Shown here: one piece after another, positions 38,269-47,778 of the stretch
How the letters are laid out: each line of letters begins with the position of its first letter
How positions within the stretch are numbered: the first letter of the stretch is position 1
Source: Pseudomonadota bacterium
Lineage (GTDB): Bacteria; Pseudomonadota; Gammaproteobacteria; CALCKW01
DNA: 64,000 bases
Assembly: GCA_039196715.1 (NCBI GenBank)
Contig: JBCCUP010000001.1
Span: forward strand, 124,001 to 188,000
Reading direction: 5' to 3'
The notes under the pieces: model-generated
Told to the model about the DNA's origin: nothing
The model's input: the letters and a program-made list of their open reading frames with translations, nothing else
Databases searched by the model: none
Position numbers and translations under genes: made by a program

Positions 38269-39219
38269 ATGACGCCTGTCCTACGAACCGTGTTCACGGG
38301 TGCGCTCGTGTGTCTCTCGGCACTCGCGACCGCGACGCACGGCCGCACCCTGAACGGCTTCGACCTCGACGGTGCCACGGTTCCTCCGAGCAAGATCTTC
38401 CATGGCGGCCCGCCGCGCGACGGCATTCCGTCGATCGACAACCCGGTGTTCGTCTCGGCCGAGGACGCCGACTTTCTCGCTGACGATGATCGCGTGCTCG
38501 GGCTCGACGTCGACGGCGTGCAACGCGCCTACCCCATCGCCATTCTGAACTGGCACGAGATTGTCAACGACCGAATCAACGGCAACGCGGTGGTGGTGAG
38601 CTTCTGTCCGTTGTGTGGCACCGGCGTGGTCTTCCACGGCGCGATCGACGGAGAAGACCGTCAGTTCGGTGTGTCGGGCTTGCTGTACAACAGCGATGTG
38701 CTGCTCTACGACCGCAGCCGCGAGAGCCTGTGGTCGCAGATCAAGGCCGAGGCCGTCACCGGACCCGACACCGGCACACGCCTGCAACTGATCCCGGTGA
38801 CGCACACCTCGTGGGCGGACTGGCGGCGCCGGCACCGCGACACGGTGGTGCTCAGCGACCAGACCGGCTTCGCCCGCAATTACGCGCGCGATCCCTACAC
38901 CGGCTACTACAGCAGCAGCCACGTCATGTTCCCGGTGTCGGCCGAGAGCAAGCGGTACCACCCGAAGGAAAACGTCATCGGCCTGAGCCACAACGGCAGC
39001 GAGAAGGCGTGGCCCTTTGTGGAGCTTGCCCAGAGCGGTGCCTCACCGCTCGTCGACTCGATCGGCGGCACACCGGTGCAGGTGCATTTCGACAGCGAGC
39101 ACCGCACCGCTCAGATCACCACAGGCGACGGCGAGGCCCTGCCGGGCATCGTCGGTTTCTGGTTCGCCTGGTACGCCTTTCACCCCGACACCGAGGTCTA
39201 CACGGCGCCCGACGGCTAG
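38269..39219 (+). CDS. DUF3179 domain protein, exported
   Basis: A 316-residue protein with a signal peptide (about 1-25, ending in ATATHG) and a DUF3179 domain covering the rest. The hallmarks are AYPIAILNWHEIVND, FCPLCGTGVVF with two close Cys, and GLLYNSDVLLYDR. The function of the family is unknown; the conserved His/Cys hint at metal binding or redox chemistry in the periplasm. AAGGGGG precedes the ATG. It is a single gene between gltA and the convergent SufU-like gene. Confidence 0.9.
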   Translation: MTPVLRTVFTGALVCLSALATATHGRTLNGFDLDGATVPPSKIFHGGPPRDGIPSIDNPVFVSAEDADFLADDDRVLGLDVDGVQRAYPIAILNWHEIVNDRINGNAVVVSFCPLCGTGVVFHGAIDGEDRQFGVSGLLYNSDVLLYDRSRESLWSQIKAEAVTGPDTGTRLQLIPVTHTSWADWRRRHRDTVVLSDQTGFARNYARDPYTGYYSSSHVMFPVSAESKRYHPKENVIGLSHNGSEKAWPFVELAQSGASPLVDSIGGTPVQVHFDSEHRTAQITTGDGEALPGIVGFWFAWYAFHPDTEVYTAPDG

Positions 39220-39250
39220 TCGGGGCAAACCCGCTGGCGCCGGCGACGTT

Positions 39251-39691
39251 TCAGTCGCCCGAGGGCGCCGCGTTCGTGTGTCGGTCAAGTAGCACCGCGA
39301 GCGCGCGCCAGGCGAGGAGGATGCAGGTGTGCCTCGAGGCGTGGGGCCGTGCCCCGTCGAGTGCCTCGAGTTGGCTGTGCGGTGGCTCACCGCCGGTGCG
39401 CTGTCCGACCCAATCCTCGAGTGACGTACACAGCGCCCGTGCCTCGGACACGGACAGGGCCTCACAGGTTTCGGTCAGCATCGATGCCGACGCGATGCAC
39501 ACCGAGCAGCCTCTGCCGTGGAAACGCAGGGACGCGAGGTGGCCGTCGGCGATCGACACGCCGACTTCGAGGTCGTCTCCGCAGCGCGGGTTGCTGCCCC
39601 GCTCCCGGTCCATGGCCGCGTCGAGCGCCCCCTTGTTGCGCGGCCGACGAAAATGGTCGAGTAGGTGTTCACGGTAGAGTGAGCTGCTCAT
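39251..39691 (-). CDS. sufU: SufU/IscU-like Fe-S or sulfur-transfer protein
   Basis: A 146-residue SufU-type protein: YREHLLDHFRRPRNKG, then NPRCGDD (Cys37, Asp39), GRGCSVCIASASML (Cys62) and a last Cys (Cys123) before ILLAWRAL. These are the zinc or cluster ligands of SufU/IscU. In Firmicutes SufU is the sulfur acceptor of SufS. Its ATG overlaps the stop of the adjacent cysteine desulfurase (ATGA), so the two work as a pair. Placement at the end of a molybdenum hydroxylase cluster suggests a dedicated sulfur relay (inference). Confidence 0.88.
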   Translation of the reverse strand: MSSSLYREHLLDHFRRPRNKGALDAAMDRERGSNPRCGDDLEVGVSIADGHLASLRFHGRGCSVCIASASMLTETCEALSVSEARALCTSLEDWVGQRTGGEPPHSQLEALDGARPHASRHTCILLAWRALAVLLDRHTNAAPSGD

Positions 39692-40911
39692 GGCATGGAT
39701 CCGAAGAGGTCCTTGACCGACGCCACCGCAGCGACCAGCGCGTCGACATCGGCCGTGTCGTTGTAGAGTGCGAAGCTCGCGCGCGCCGTCGCATCGACTC
39801 CGAGGGCCTGCATCAACGGTTGGCAACAGTGGTGACCGGCGCGAATGGCCACGCCCTGTTCGCCGGCGATCTGGCCGACGTCGTGCGGGTGCACGTCGTC
39901 GAGATTGAACGAAACGATGCCGTGGCCACTCGACGGCGACGCCATCCCGTACACCGTCACCCCGTCGATGGCCGACAGGGCACTGCGGGCGTGCGCGCTG
40001 AGCTGCGCGACATGCTCCGCCACGGCGTCGCGACCGGCCGACTCGAGGTAGCGCGCTGCTGCCGCCATGCCCACCGCGCCGACGAGGTTCGGCGAACCGG
40101 CCTCGAGACGGGCCGGCAGGGCCGCCCACGCCGGGGTTGCGAGCGTCGCCTGGTCGACCATGCCGCCGCCGACCAGCAGGGGTTCGATCTGCTCGAGCGC
40201 CGCGCGCCGACCGAGCAGCACGCCAACACCGGTCGGGCCCAGCATCTTGTGACCGGACGCCACGAGGAAATCGCAGCCCAAGGCGTCAAACGCCGTGGTT
40301 TGGTGCCCAACGGACTGCGCCGCGTCCACCAGCACGGCCGCGCCAACAGCGCTCGCTTGCTCGCACACGGCAGCGATGGGCGGCGCTTCACCGAGCACGT
40401 TGGAGACAGCGGTCAGCGCGATCATCTTGACGGCGGGGGTCACGGTCGGCATCGACTCGAAGTCGAAACCGCTCGCGTCGCTCAACGGCAGCACCCGAAG
40501 CGTCGCCCCGGTGCGCGCACAGGCACGCTGCCAGGGCAGGTAGTTCGCGTGGTGCTCCATCACACTGACCCAGACCTCGTCGCCGGGCGCCAACCGGGGC
40601 TCAAGCCAACCGGTGGCCACCACGTTGATCGACTCGGTGGCCGAGCGGGTGAAGATCAGCAGGTCGTCAACGCCGGCGCCGAGGAAGGCCGACACCGTGC
40701 CACGCGCGTCCTCGTAGGCGTCCGTGGCACGCTCGGCGGCCGGGTACAACCCGCGGTGGATCGGTCCGTACTCGCGGCCCATGGCGCGTGTGCAGGCCTC
40801 GAGCACGGCGTCGGGCTTCAACGCGGTCGCCGCCGAGTCGAGGTAGTGCAGGGCCGTGTCCGCGCGCAGTTGGGGAAAATCCCCGCGCCAGAGGCTGTTG
40901 ATCTCAGTCAT
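39688..40911 (-). CDS. Second cysteine desulfurase (SufS/CsdA/NifS4-like)
   Basis: A 407-residue group II cysteine desulfurase: HYLDSAATALKP, HRGLYPAAERAT, RSATESINVVA, MEHHANYLPWQ, PLP lysine in ASGHKMLGPTG and the persulfide Cys in RAGHHCCQPLM, which here is followed by another Cys. It is clearly different from SufS at 3571-4815. The ATG at 40911 overlaps the end of the XdhC-like gene by eight bases. In Rhodobacter capsulatus NifS4 sulfurates the molybdenum cofactor held by XdhC, and this gene order suggests the same here (inference). Confidence 0.9.
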   Translation of the reverse strand: MTEINSLWRGDFPQLRADTALHYLDSAATALKPDAVLEACTRAMGREYGPIHRGLYPAAERATDAYEDARGTVSAFLGAGVDDLLIFTRSATESINVVATGWLEPRLAPGDEVWVSVMEHHANYLPWQRACARTGATLRVLPLSDASGFDFESMPTVTPAVKMIALTAVSNVLGEAPPIAAVCEQASAVGAAVLVDAAQSVGHQTTAFDALGCDFLVASGHKMLGPTGVGVLLGRRAALEQIEPLLVGGGMVDQATLATPAWAALPARLEAGSPNLVGAVGMAAAARYLESAGRDAVAEHVAQLSAHARSALSAIDGVTVYGMASPSSGHGIVSFNLDDVHPHDVGQIAGEQGVAIRAGHHCCQPLMQALGVDATARASFALYNDTADVDALVAAVASVKDLFGSMP

Positions 40912-41701
40912 CGGCCGGATCGTCAAGCAACTCACGCATGCGTCGGCCGCTGCCGCCGCGCCAATGCAGGGTGATCTCACTGAGCACACTCAAGGCAATC
41001 TCGGCCGGCACGCGCGCGCCGATGTCGAGCCCGCAGGGCGCCATCACACGCGAGAGCGCCTGGTCGTCGAAGCCCTGATCGCGCAGGTAATCCATCACGA
41101 GTCCGGCACGCTTGCGGCTCGCAATCAGGGAGATCAGCCCGGCCCCCGACGCCAGCGCGCGCGTCATCGACTCGTGGTCGCCCTTGTGCTGCGTCGCGAT
41201 GACGACAAAGTCGCTTTCGTGCGGGTCGAGCTTTGCATAGTCGAGGTCGTCGGTGATGCGCTCGTGGGCATCGGGAAATTTCGCCTCGCTGGCCATCGGG
41301 TCGTTGACGATAACGCGGTGCCCGAGCGCGTGCGCAAAACGGCACAGATGCTCCGCCACCTCACCGTGCCCCATGATCCACACGCAGCGCTGTCTTTGAA
41401 CCGGTTCCACGTACACTCGCATACTCCCGCCACACGGCATGCCCACGCCGAGGACCTCGTCGTCGAGGTCGATGTCGATGATTGTCGTCTGGCCGCTGTC
41501 GAGCGCCTCAAGCGCTGCGTGGCAGGCCGTCGATTCCGCGCAGCCGCCGCCCACCCAGCCGGTCACCACCTGCCCGTCGGCGTCGATGATCGCCTTCGAG
41601 CCGGTCTTCGCCGAGGATGAGCCCTCGACGTCGACGACCGTGGCGACCGCGTACGGCCTGTTGGCATCGCGCAGCGCGCGTAATTGGTCAATGAAATCCA
41701 T
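40904..41701 (-). CDS. XdhC/CoxF-type molybdenum cofactor maturation protein
   Basis: A 265-residue XdhC-family protein: an N-terminal segment with VEGSSSAKTGSKAIID and GWVGGGCAES, a middle Cys block (GVGMPCGGSM), and a C-terminal Rossmann-like part (VWIMGHGEVAEHLCRFAHALGHRV). XdhC proteins bind molybdenum cofactor, help its sulfuration and insert it into xanthine-oxidase-family enzymes. GAGGAG lies eight bases before the ATG. It sits between the MocA-like gene (gap 4 bases) and the cysteine desulfurase. Confidence 0.92.
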   Translation of the reverse strand: MDFIDQLRALRDANRPYAVATVVDVEGSSSAKTGSKAIIDADGQVVTGWVGGGCAESTACHAALEALDSGQTTIIDIDLDDEVLGVGMPCGGSMRVYVEPVQRQRCVWIMGHGEVAEHLCRFAHALGHRVIVNDPMASEAKFPDAHERITDDLDYAKLDPHESDFVVIATQHKGDHESMTRALASGAGLISLIASRKRAGLVMDYLRDQGFDDQALSRVMAPCGLDIGARVPAEIALSVLSEITLHWRGGSGRRMRELLDDPADD

Positions 41702-41705
41702 CAGG

Positions 41706-42320
41706 TCATCTCCTCGTCTCATCGAGGTACGCCCGGTAGTCGTCGGGCGTGTCCAGGTCCTGCAGAATACCCGCGTCGTCGACGGGCACCACCGCCACCC
41801 GGTCCGGGTGGCGTTTGAACAACGTGCGTGCCGACAGCGCCGGGTCGCCGAGCAGCGCGCGACACCAAGCTGCACCGAGCACGCGCGGGTTGCCCCAGGT
41901 GCCCTTGTGCGCGGGCACCCAGGCATCGAAGCCGGGCGACGTCTGCACCGCGGCGTGCAGCGACGCGAGCGTGCTGCGCTGCAGACGCGGCAGATCGGCC
42001 AACATGACCAGCACCGCGTCGGCGTCGTGCACCACGGCACGCAAGCCGGCGCGCACCGAACTCTGCTGGCCCTCGGCGAACTGCGCATTGATCACGAACG
42101 CCATCCCCTGCTGGCTCACCACCGGTGCACTGTCCTCGATACGGTGTCCGAGGACCACCATCCGAGGGCTCAGCGGACTGTCGGCGAGCAGCGCCACGCT
42201 GCGGGCCAGCAACGCCTGCCCCGCCACGGGCAGCAGCAGTTTGTTGGTTTCACCCATGCGGCGCGATTCCCCCGCCGCCAACAGCACCCCTGCGATCCGC
42301 GTGCCCACACCCGCCCTCAT
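41706..42320 (-). CDS. MocA/MobA-like molybdopterin nucleotidyltransferase
   Basis: A 204-residue NTP transferase: GVLLAAGESRRMGETNKLLLPVAG holds the nucleotide loop and the catalytic Lys, VLVMLADLPRL the metal-binding Asp, and GNPRVLGAAW the substrate loop. It is the MocA type that attaches CMP to the cofactor for xanthine-oxidase-family enzymes; a GMP-adding MobA is the less likely alternative. The ATG overlaps the coxE stop (ATGA). Confidence 0.89.
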   Translation of the reverse strand: MRAGVGTRIAGVLLAAGESRRMGETNKLLLPVAGQALLARSVALLADSPLSPRMVVLGHRIEDSAPVVSQQGMAFVINAQFAEGQQSSVRAGLRAVVHDADAVLVMLADLPRLQRSTLASLHAAVQTSPGFDAWVPAHKGTWGNPRVLGAAWCRALLGDPALSARTLFKRHPDRVAVVPVDDAGILQDLDTPDDYRAYLDETRR

Positions 42321-43567
42321 TTCACCACAGTCAGTTCCGCGCGCCGGCGGGGAGGCATGCTGTTGCCACGCGGGCTGGCGAGCAGTGCGGCGAGTTCATC
42401 GAGGGCCGTCAGGTTGTGCACACTGCGAAAGTCACTGACGTGGGGCAGCAAGGCCCTGGCCCCCTGGGCCAGCGCCTGGTACTTGTCGTACCGTAGCAGC
42501 GGGTTGAGCCAGATCAGGCGTTGGCAGGAGCGCGACAAGCGCGCCGCCTCGACTGCGAGCAACGCACTGTCATCGCGCTCGAGACCGTCCGTGATCAGCA
42601 ACACGACGGCCCCTTGCGACATCACGCGCCGCGACCAGTCACGGTTGAACCGCAACAGGCTGTCGGCGATGCGCGTGCCACCGCTCCAATCGCACACCTG
42701 TTGCGAGACGGTGTCGAGTGCCTCGTCGACATCACGCTGCGCCAGTGCGCGTGTGATGTTGGTCAGCCGTGTGCCGAACACGAAGCTGTGCACGCGCTGC
42801 TGATCGCGGGTGAGCGCGTGTAGAAAGTGCAGCATCATCCGCGAGTATTGCGCCATCGACCCCGAGATGTCGCACAGCGCCACGATCGCCGGTTCGCGCG
42901 TGCGGCGCTGTCGGGTCACCAGTGGAATGCCGCAGTCCGGGCGCCGCGCGGCAGCGCGCACGCTCGCGCGCAAATCGATCTCACGGCCCTTGCCGCTGCG
43001 GTAGCGGCGCGTGCGCTGCGGCGGCATGCCGAGGTCCATCTGCTCGATCACCCGCCGGGCGTCGCGGGTTTCCTGCTGACTCATGGTCTCGAAGTCCATG
43101 TCCTGCAGGGTCTCCTGATCCGACCACGTCAAGGTCGACTGGTGCTCGACAATCTCCTGTTCGGGCACATCCCGACTGTCCGCTGCGTCGGCGTTCAGCG
43201 CATCGGTCAGGCGTTGGTTGAGCTTGTCGGCCTCGTCGGACTTCGGCACCCGCAGTTGCGGCAGCATCATCGACATCATGCGCTCGAGCAGCTGCGGGTT
43301 GCGCCAAAACACGTGAAACGTTTGGTCGAACAGCGGCCGGTGTTCACGGCGGCTGACAAAACACGCAGACAAGGTCCAGTAGAGGTCGCTGCGCGAGCGC
43401 AACCCGACGGCGCCAATGGCGTCGGCGGCGCGCAGCACCGCACCGGGTCCGACGGGCACGCCGACTTCGCGCAGCACACGCGCGAAATGCATCAGGTTGT
43501 CCGCCAGCTGTCCGCCGTGGGTGCCCGGCAAACGCGGCACTCGCCGCAGCTCGGACGACAACGTCAC
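42317..43567 (-). CDS. coxE: CoxE-type VWA domain maturation protein
   Basis: A 416-residue protein with a C-terminal von Willebrand A domain: the MIDAS motif is DISGSMAQYS, followed by SGGTRIADSLL and LLITDGLERDD. The N-terminal half is helical with the RTRRYRSGKGREIDLR block that precedes the VWA fold in CoxE. With CoxD it forms an AAA/VWA chaperone pair that inserts the metal site into the molybdenum hydroxylase. GTG at 43567 with GGAG ahead is taken as the start. Confidence 0.9.
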   Translation of the reverse strand: MTLSSELRRVPRLPGTHGGQLADNLMHFARVLREVGVPVGPGAVLRAADAIGAVGLRSRSDLYWTLSACFVSRREHRPLFDQTFHVFWRNPQLLERMMSMMLPQLRVPKSDEADKLNQRLTDALNADAADSRDVPEQEIVEHQSTLTWSDQETLQDMDFETMSQQETRDARRVIEQMDLGMPPQRTRRYRSGKGREIDLRASVRAAARRPDCGIPLVTRQRRTREPAIVALCDISGSMAQYSRMMLHFLHALTRDQQRVHSFVFGTRLTNITRALAQRDVDEALDTVSQQVCDWSGGTRIADSLLRFNRDWSRRVMSQGAVVLLITDGLERDDSALLAVEAARLSRSCQRLIWLNPLLRYDKYQALAQGARALLPHVSDFRSVHNLTALDELAALLASPRGNSMPPRRRAELTVVK

Positions 43568-43618
43568 CGCAGCGCGCTCCGACGTCGGCGCGCCCCTGAG
43601 GTCGATGCCTGAGACACC

Positions 43619-44533
43619 CTACTGATCACGGGACATTTCCATGCGAATCTGTTCCAGCAAGCTCGCCGCCTCGGTGCCGCGCAGCCGCGCGATGTCGTCC
43701 TGGTATTTCAACAGCGCGCCAACGGATTGGTCCACCACCTCAGGGTCGAGCGACACGACATCGAGCTGGGTCAGGGCGTGTGCCCAGTCCAGCGTCTCGG
43801 CGACGCCCGGCGACTTGAACAGATCGAGCCCGCGCAAACTCTGCACAAAGGCAACGATCTCGCGGCTCAGGTCATCTTGCAACTGCGGCACCTTGCGACG
43901 CAGAATCTCGCGTTCACGCTCGGCGCTCGGGTAGTCGACCCAGTGGTAGAAACAGCGACGCTTGATCGCGTCGTGAATCTCGCGGGTTCGGTTCGACGTG
44001 ACGACGACGATCGGTGGCTGCTGCGAACGCACCGTGCCAAGTTCCGGAATGGACATCTGGAAGTCGGAAAGGACTTCGAGCAGAAACGCCTCAAAGGGTT
44101 CATCGGCGCGGTCCAGCTCGTCGATCAGCAACACAGCCCGGTCGGCACCGTCGGGTTGGAGGGCTTGCAGCAGCGGCCTGCGCGTGAGGAAGCGCTCGCT
44201 GTAGAGCCGCTCGCGCAGCGTGTCGCTGTCGCTCTGCCCTGCCTCAGCCAGGCGGATCTCCATCATCTGTGCTGGGTAGTTCCACTCGTACGCCGCCGCC
44301 GAGACGTCCAGGCCCTCGTAGCATTGCAGGCGCACCAGGGGTGAGCCCGTGGCCGCCGCCACCACCTTGGCGATCTCGGTCTTGCCGACGCCGGCGTCCC
44401 CCTCGAGGAACAACGGTCGGCCCAATTTCAGGCTCAGGAACAGCGCTGTCGCCAGCGCGCGATCGGCCACGTACTCGTGGGCACTCAAAAGCGCCAGGGT
44501 GCCGTCGACGGTGGTCGGTAGCGAAAAAGACAT
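43619..44533 (-). CDS. coxD: CoxD-type MoxR AAA+ ATPase
   Basis: A 304-residue MoxR-class AAA+ protein: Walker A GDAGVGKTE, Walker B AVLLIDELDRAD, sensor 1 VVVTSNRTREIHD and an arginine finger region RRCFYHWVDYP. CoxD-type ATPases unfold or remodel the large subunit during assembly of the Mo/Cu site. The ATG at 44533 follows GGAAA. It lies beyond a terminator after coxM, and coxE follows after 51 bases. Confidence 0.92.
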   Translation of the reverse strand: MSFSLPTTVDGTLALLSAHEYVADRALATALFLSLKLGRPLFLEGDAGVGKTEIAKVVAAATGSPLVRLQCYEGLDVSAAAYEWNYPAQMMEIRLAEAGQSDSDTLRERLYSERFLTRRPLLQALQPDGADRAVLLIDELDRADEPFEAFLLEVLSDFQMSIPELGTVRSQQPPIVVVTSNRTREIHDAIKRRCFYHWVDYPSAEREREILRRKVPQLQDDLSREIVAFVQSLRGLDLFKSPGVAETLDWAHALTQLDVVSLDPEVVDQSVGALLKYQDDIARLRGTEAASLLEQIRMEMSRDQ

Positions 44534-44549
44534 AGGGTGTTTCCGATAC

Positions 44550-44584
44550 AAAAACGGCCCGCTACTGCACCAGTAACGGGCCGT
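44550..44584 (-). terminator. Rho-independent terminator/attenuator between coxM and coxD
   Basis: A 14-base stem with a single mismatch: ACGGCCCGCTACTG (44554-44567) and CAGTAACGGGCCGT (44571-44584), three-base loop, followed on the minus strand by TTTTT. It lies 16 bases past the coxM stop and 17 before the coxD start, so it separates the structural genes from the maturation genes. Confidence 0.87.
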
Positions 44585-44600
44585 GCAGGGTGCTGAGACC

Positions 44601-45392
44601 TCAGCAGGCTGACACAGCCCTCTTGGCCATCACGGACACCAGATTCGCCCGGTAGGCGGCACTGGCGTGGATGTCCTCATTGAGGTTGCTCGCGTCGACC
44701 GTGAGGCCGTCGAGAGCATCGGCGGCAAAATTGCCACCCAAGGCCTGCTCGAACGCGGCTTCACGGAAGACGCTGGGCCCGGCTCCGGTGACTGCAACTC
44801 GCACACCGTCTCCGGTTTGCGCCACCATAACCCCCACAACCGCGTAGCGCGAGGCCGGGTTGGGGAACTTCCGGTACGCCGCCTTGGCCGGGATCGGAAA
44901 ACTGACCGACACCACCAACTCGTCGTCAGCGAGGGCTGTCTCGAAGACGTCGACGAAGAAGTCGTCGGCAGCAATGCTGCGCGTGTTGGTGTTGACCGTG
45001 GCGTTCAGGCCCACGACGGCCGCAGGGTAGTCCGCGGCGGGGTCGGCGTTGGCGATGGACCCGCCAATGGTGCCACGGTTGCGAACCATCGGGTCGCCAA
45101 TGCCGCTTGCGAGTGCCGCCAGGGCCGGAATGGCCGACTGCACCTCGGCGCTTGCGGCGACCGAGGCGTGGGTGGTCATCGCGCCGACAACAAGCGTGTC
45201 GCCGTCACGGCTGATGCCGACAAGTCCGTCAATGCCGCCGAGGTCGACGAGTGTGTCCGGTGCCGCAAGCATCTGCTTCATGGTGGGCAACAGCGTCATG
45301 CCACCGGCCATGAACTTGCCGTCGTCGGCGCCGTTGAGCGTGGCAACAGCTTCGTCAGCAGAGCCGGGTTTGCGGTAGGTAAAAGCTTCCAT
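44601..45392 (-). CDS. coxM: Molybdenum hydroxylase FAD-binding subunit (CoxM-like)
   Basis: A 263-residue medium subunit. KFMAGGMTLLPTMKQ is the first FAD loop (AGG-T-LLP type) and RNRGTIGGSIANADPAADYPA is the second (TIGGS), both standard for CoxM. It takes electrons from the two [2Fe-2S] clusters of the small subunit and passes them on. GGAG precedes the ATG. It is the last structural gene of the S-L-M order. Confidence 0.94.
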   Translation of the reverse strand: MEAFTYRKPGSADEAVATLNGADDGKFMAGGMTLLPTMKQMLAAPDTLVDLGGIDGLVGISRDGDTLVVGAMTTHASVAASAEVQSAIPALAALASGIGDPMVRNRGTIGGSIANADPAADYPAAVVGLNATVNTNTRSIAADDFFVDVFETALADDELVVSVSFPIPAKAAYRKFPNPASRYAVVGVMVAQTGDGVRVAVTGAGPSVFREAAFEQALGGNFAADALDGLTVDASNLNEDIHASAAYRANLVSVMAKRAVSAC

Positions 45393-45402
45393 GGGGCTCT
45401 CC

Positions 45403-47778
45403 TCAGTTTCCGTTGGCGTTCATGATGGACCACACCTTGTGGGCCGTCACGGGCATGTCGATGTGTTTCACACCGTAGTCGCTGAGCGCGTTGATGACGG
45501 CGTTGACAACAGCCGGCGGGGAGCCGATCGCACCGGCCTCACCACAGCCCTTCACGCCCAACGGGTTGTGCGTGCAGGCGGTCACATGGTTGCTTACTGT
45601 GACGTTGGGCAAGTCGTCCGCACGCGGCATGCAGTAATCCATGTAGCTGCCAGTCAGGAGCTGGCCGTTGTCGTCGTAGACCGCGCCTTCCATCAGCGCC
45701 TGCCCAACCCCTTGTGCCACCCCACCGTGCACCTGACCCTCGACGATCATCGGGTTGATGATGTTGCCGAAGTCGTCTGACGCGTGGAACTCGACGATGT
45801 CGATGACGCCGGTGTCCTTGTCCACTTCGACCTCACAGACGTAGGCACCCGACGGGTAGGTGAAGTTCTTCGGGTCATAGAACGCCGTTTCCTCCAAGCC
45901 GGGCTCGAGCGTCTCGAGCGGGAAGTTGTGCGGCACATAGGCGGTCAACGCCACATCGCCGAAGCCCACCGATTTGTCGGTGCCTTCGACCGAGAACTGG
46001 CCGTCCTTGAACACCACGTCGTCGGCGCTCGCCTCCATCAGGTGCGCCGCGATCTGGCGCCCCTTCAGGACGATCTTGTCGAGCGCGTTCGACAGTGCTG
46101 CACCCCCAACCGCGATCGAACGCGACCCGTAGGTGCCCATACCGAAGGGGATCTTGCCGGTGTCACCGTGGACAATGTCGACGTTCTCGATCGGGATACC
46201 GAGGGTGTCGGACACCACTTGCGCGAAGGTCGTTTCGTGACCCTGACCGTGAGAGTGCGAGCCGGTGAGCACTGCGACCGAGCCGGTCGGGTTAACGCGC
46301 ACCGTGGCCGCCTCGTAAAGACCGGCCCGGGCACCGAGTGCACCGGCGATGTTCGACGGCGCGATACCGCAGGCTTCGATGTAGCAGGCGATGCCGCGAC
46401 CGCGCAGCTTGCCGCGTGCCGCGGACGCCGCCTTGCGGCCATCGAACCCGGCGGCGTCGGTGTTCTCCAGCGCCATATCGAGCGTGGCCTGGTAGTTTCC
46501 GATGTCATAGGTGAGTGCAACCGGTGTGTCGTAGGGAAACGCAGCGGGCTGGATGAAGTTGCGCCGCCGCAACTCGACCGGGTCGATGCCCGTTTCAATC
46601 GCCGCGAGGTCGACCACCCGCTCGAGCAGGTACGAGGCCTCGGGCCGCCCTGCGCCGCGGTAGGCATCGACTGCCACCGTATTGGTGAACACGCCCTTGA
46701 CGTTGGTGTAGATCGCCGGTGTGGTGTAGGTGCCAGCCAACAGTGTGCCGTGCAAGTAGGTCGGTACCGAGGGCGCGAAGGTCGAGAGGTACGCGCCCAT
46801 GTTGGCCAACGTGGTCGACCGCAAACCGAGGAACATGCCGTCGCCGTCCAGCGCGAGTTCAACCGTGGTCACGTGGTCGCGACCGTGCGCGTCGGAGATG
46901 AACGACTCGCTGCGATCCGCTGTCCACTTCACTGGCCGGCCGATGAGCTTGGACGCCACCGTGACGATCGCCTCCTCGGCGTAGTGGAAGATCTTCGAGC
47001 CGAAGCCGCCGCCGACGTCAGGTGCAACGACCCGCAATTTGTGCTCGGGCAGGCTCAGCACGAAGGCGCCCATCAGCAGGCGGATCACGTGCGGGTTCTG
47101 GCTGGTGGTGTAGAGCGTGTGCTCGCCGTTCGCCGAGTTGTAGTCACCGATGGCCGCGCGCGGTTCCATCGCGTTTGGCACCAGGCGGTTGTTGACCAAC
47201 TCGAGCCGGGTCACGTGGGCCGCAGCGGCGATGGCGGCGTCGGTCGCTGCAGCGTCGCCGAGTTCCCAGTCAAAACACACGTTGCTGGGCGTGTCGCTGT
47301 GCACGAGCTCGGCGCCGTCGCTGGCCGCCAACTGCAGGTCGACGACCGCGTCTCCTTCGCTGTAGTTCACATCCACCAGACCCGCCGCACGGCGTGCCTG
47401 CGCCTTGCTCTCGGCCACGACCACCGCCACCGGGTCACCGACGTGGCGCACCGCGCCCTCGGCGAGGATCGGGTGCTTGGGTTCCGTCATCGGGTCGCCG
47501 TTCTTGCTGTGCACCTGCCAACCGCAGGGCAAACCGCCAAACGCACTGAAGTCGTCCGCGGTCAGCACCGCCAACACCCCGTCCGAAGCGAGTGCGGCGG
47601 CGGTGTCGATGCCATTGATCGTCGCGCGTGCGTGCGGCGAGCGCACCATGACGGCGTAGCTCTGGCTCGGCAGGACGATGTCGTCAACGTAGTTGCCGAG
47701 GCCACGCAGGAAGCGGCTGTCCTCGACGCGGGTAACGGATTCTCCGATGCCGGTATTCAGGGGTTCTGCAGCAGCCAT
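45403..47778 (-). CDS. coxL: Molybdenum hydroxylase large subunit, form II CoxL-like
   Basis: A 791-residue molybdopterin subunit of the xanthine-oxidase family. [12 protein letters not shown] (251-262) and [14 protein letters not shown] near the C-terminus with the catalytic Glu are intact. The active-site loop reads AYRGAGR (372-378), the form II signature, not AYRCSFR of true aerobic CO dehydrogenase, so the Cu-binding Cys is absent. Its substrate is therefore uncertain; CO oxidation is not demonstrated for most form II enzymes. The ATG overlaps the coxS stop by one base. Confidence 0.94.
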   Translation of the reverse strand: MAAAEPLNTGIGESVTRVEDSRFLRGLGNYVDDIVLPSQSYAVMVRSPHARATINGIDTAAALASDGVLAVLTADDFSAFGGLPCGWQVHSKNGDPMTEPKHPILAEGAVRHVGDPVAVVVAESKAQARRAAGLVDVNYSEGDAVVDLQLAASDGAELVHSDTPSNVCFDWELGDAAATDAAIAAAAHVTRLELVNNRLVPNAMEPRAAIGDYNSANGEHTLYTTSQNPHVIRLLMGAFVLSLPEHKLRVVAPDVGGGFGSKIFHYAEEAIVTVASKLIGRPVKWTADRSESFISDAHGRDHVTTVELALDGDGMFLGLRSTTLANMGAYLSTFAPSVPTYLHGTLLAGTYTTPAIYTNVKGVFTNTVAVDAYRGAGRPEASYLLERVVDLAAIETGIDPVELRRRNFIQPAAFPYDTPVALTYDIGNYQATLDMALENTDAAGFDGRKAASAARGKLRGRGIACYIEACGIAPSNIAGALGARAGLYEAATVRVNPTGSVAVLTGSHSHGQGHETTFAQVVSDTLGIPIENVDIVHGDTGKIPFGMGTYGSRSIAVGGAALSNALDKIVLKGRQIAAHLMEASADDVVFKDGQFSVEGTDKSVGFGDVALTAYVPHNFPLETLEPGLEETAFYDPKNFTYPSGAYVCEVEVDKDTGVIDIVEFHASDDFGNIINPMIVEGQVHGGVAQGVGQALMEGAVYDDNGQLLTGSYMDYCMPRADDLPNVTVSNHVTACTHNPLGVKGCGEAGAIGSPPAVVNAVINALSDYGVKHIDMPVTAHKVWSIMNANGN

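Noticed and set aside
45403-47778. Form I aerobic CO dehydrogenase
   Set aside because: The loop is AYRGAGR, not AYRCSFR, and the gene order is S-L-M rather than M-S-L.
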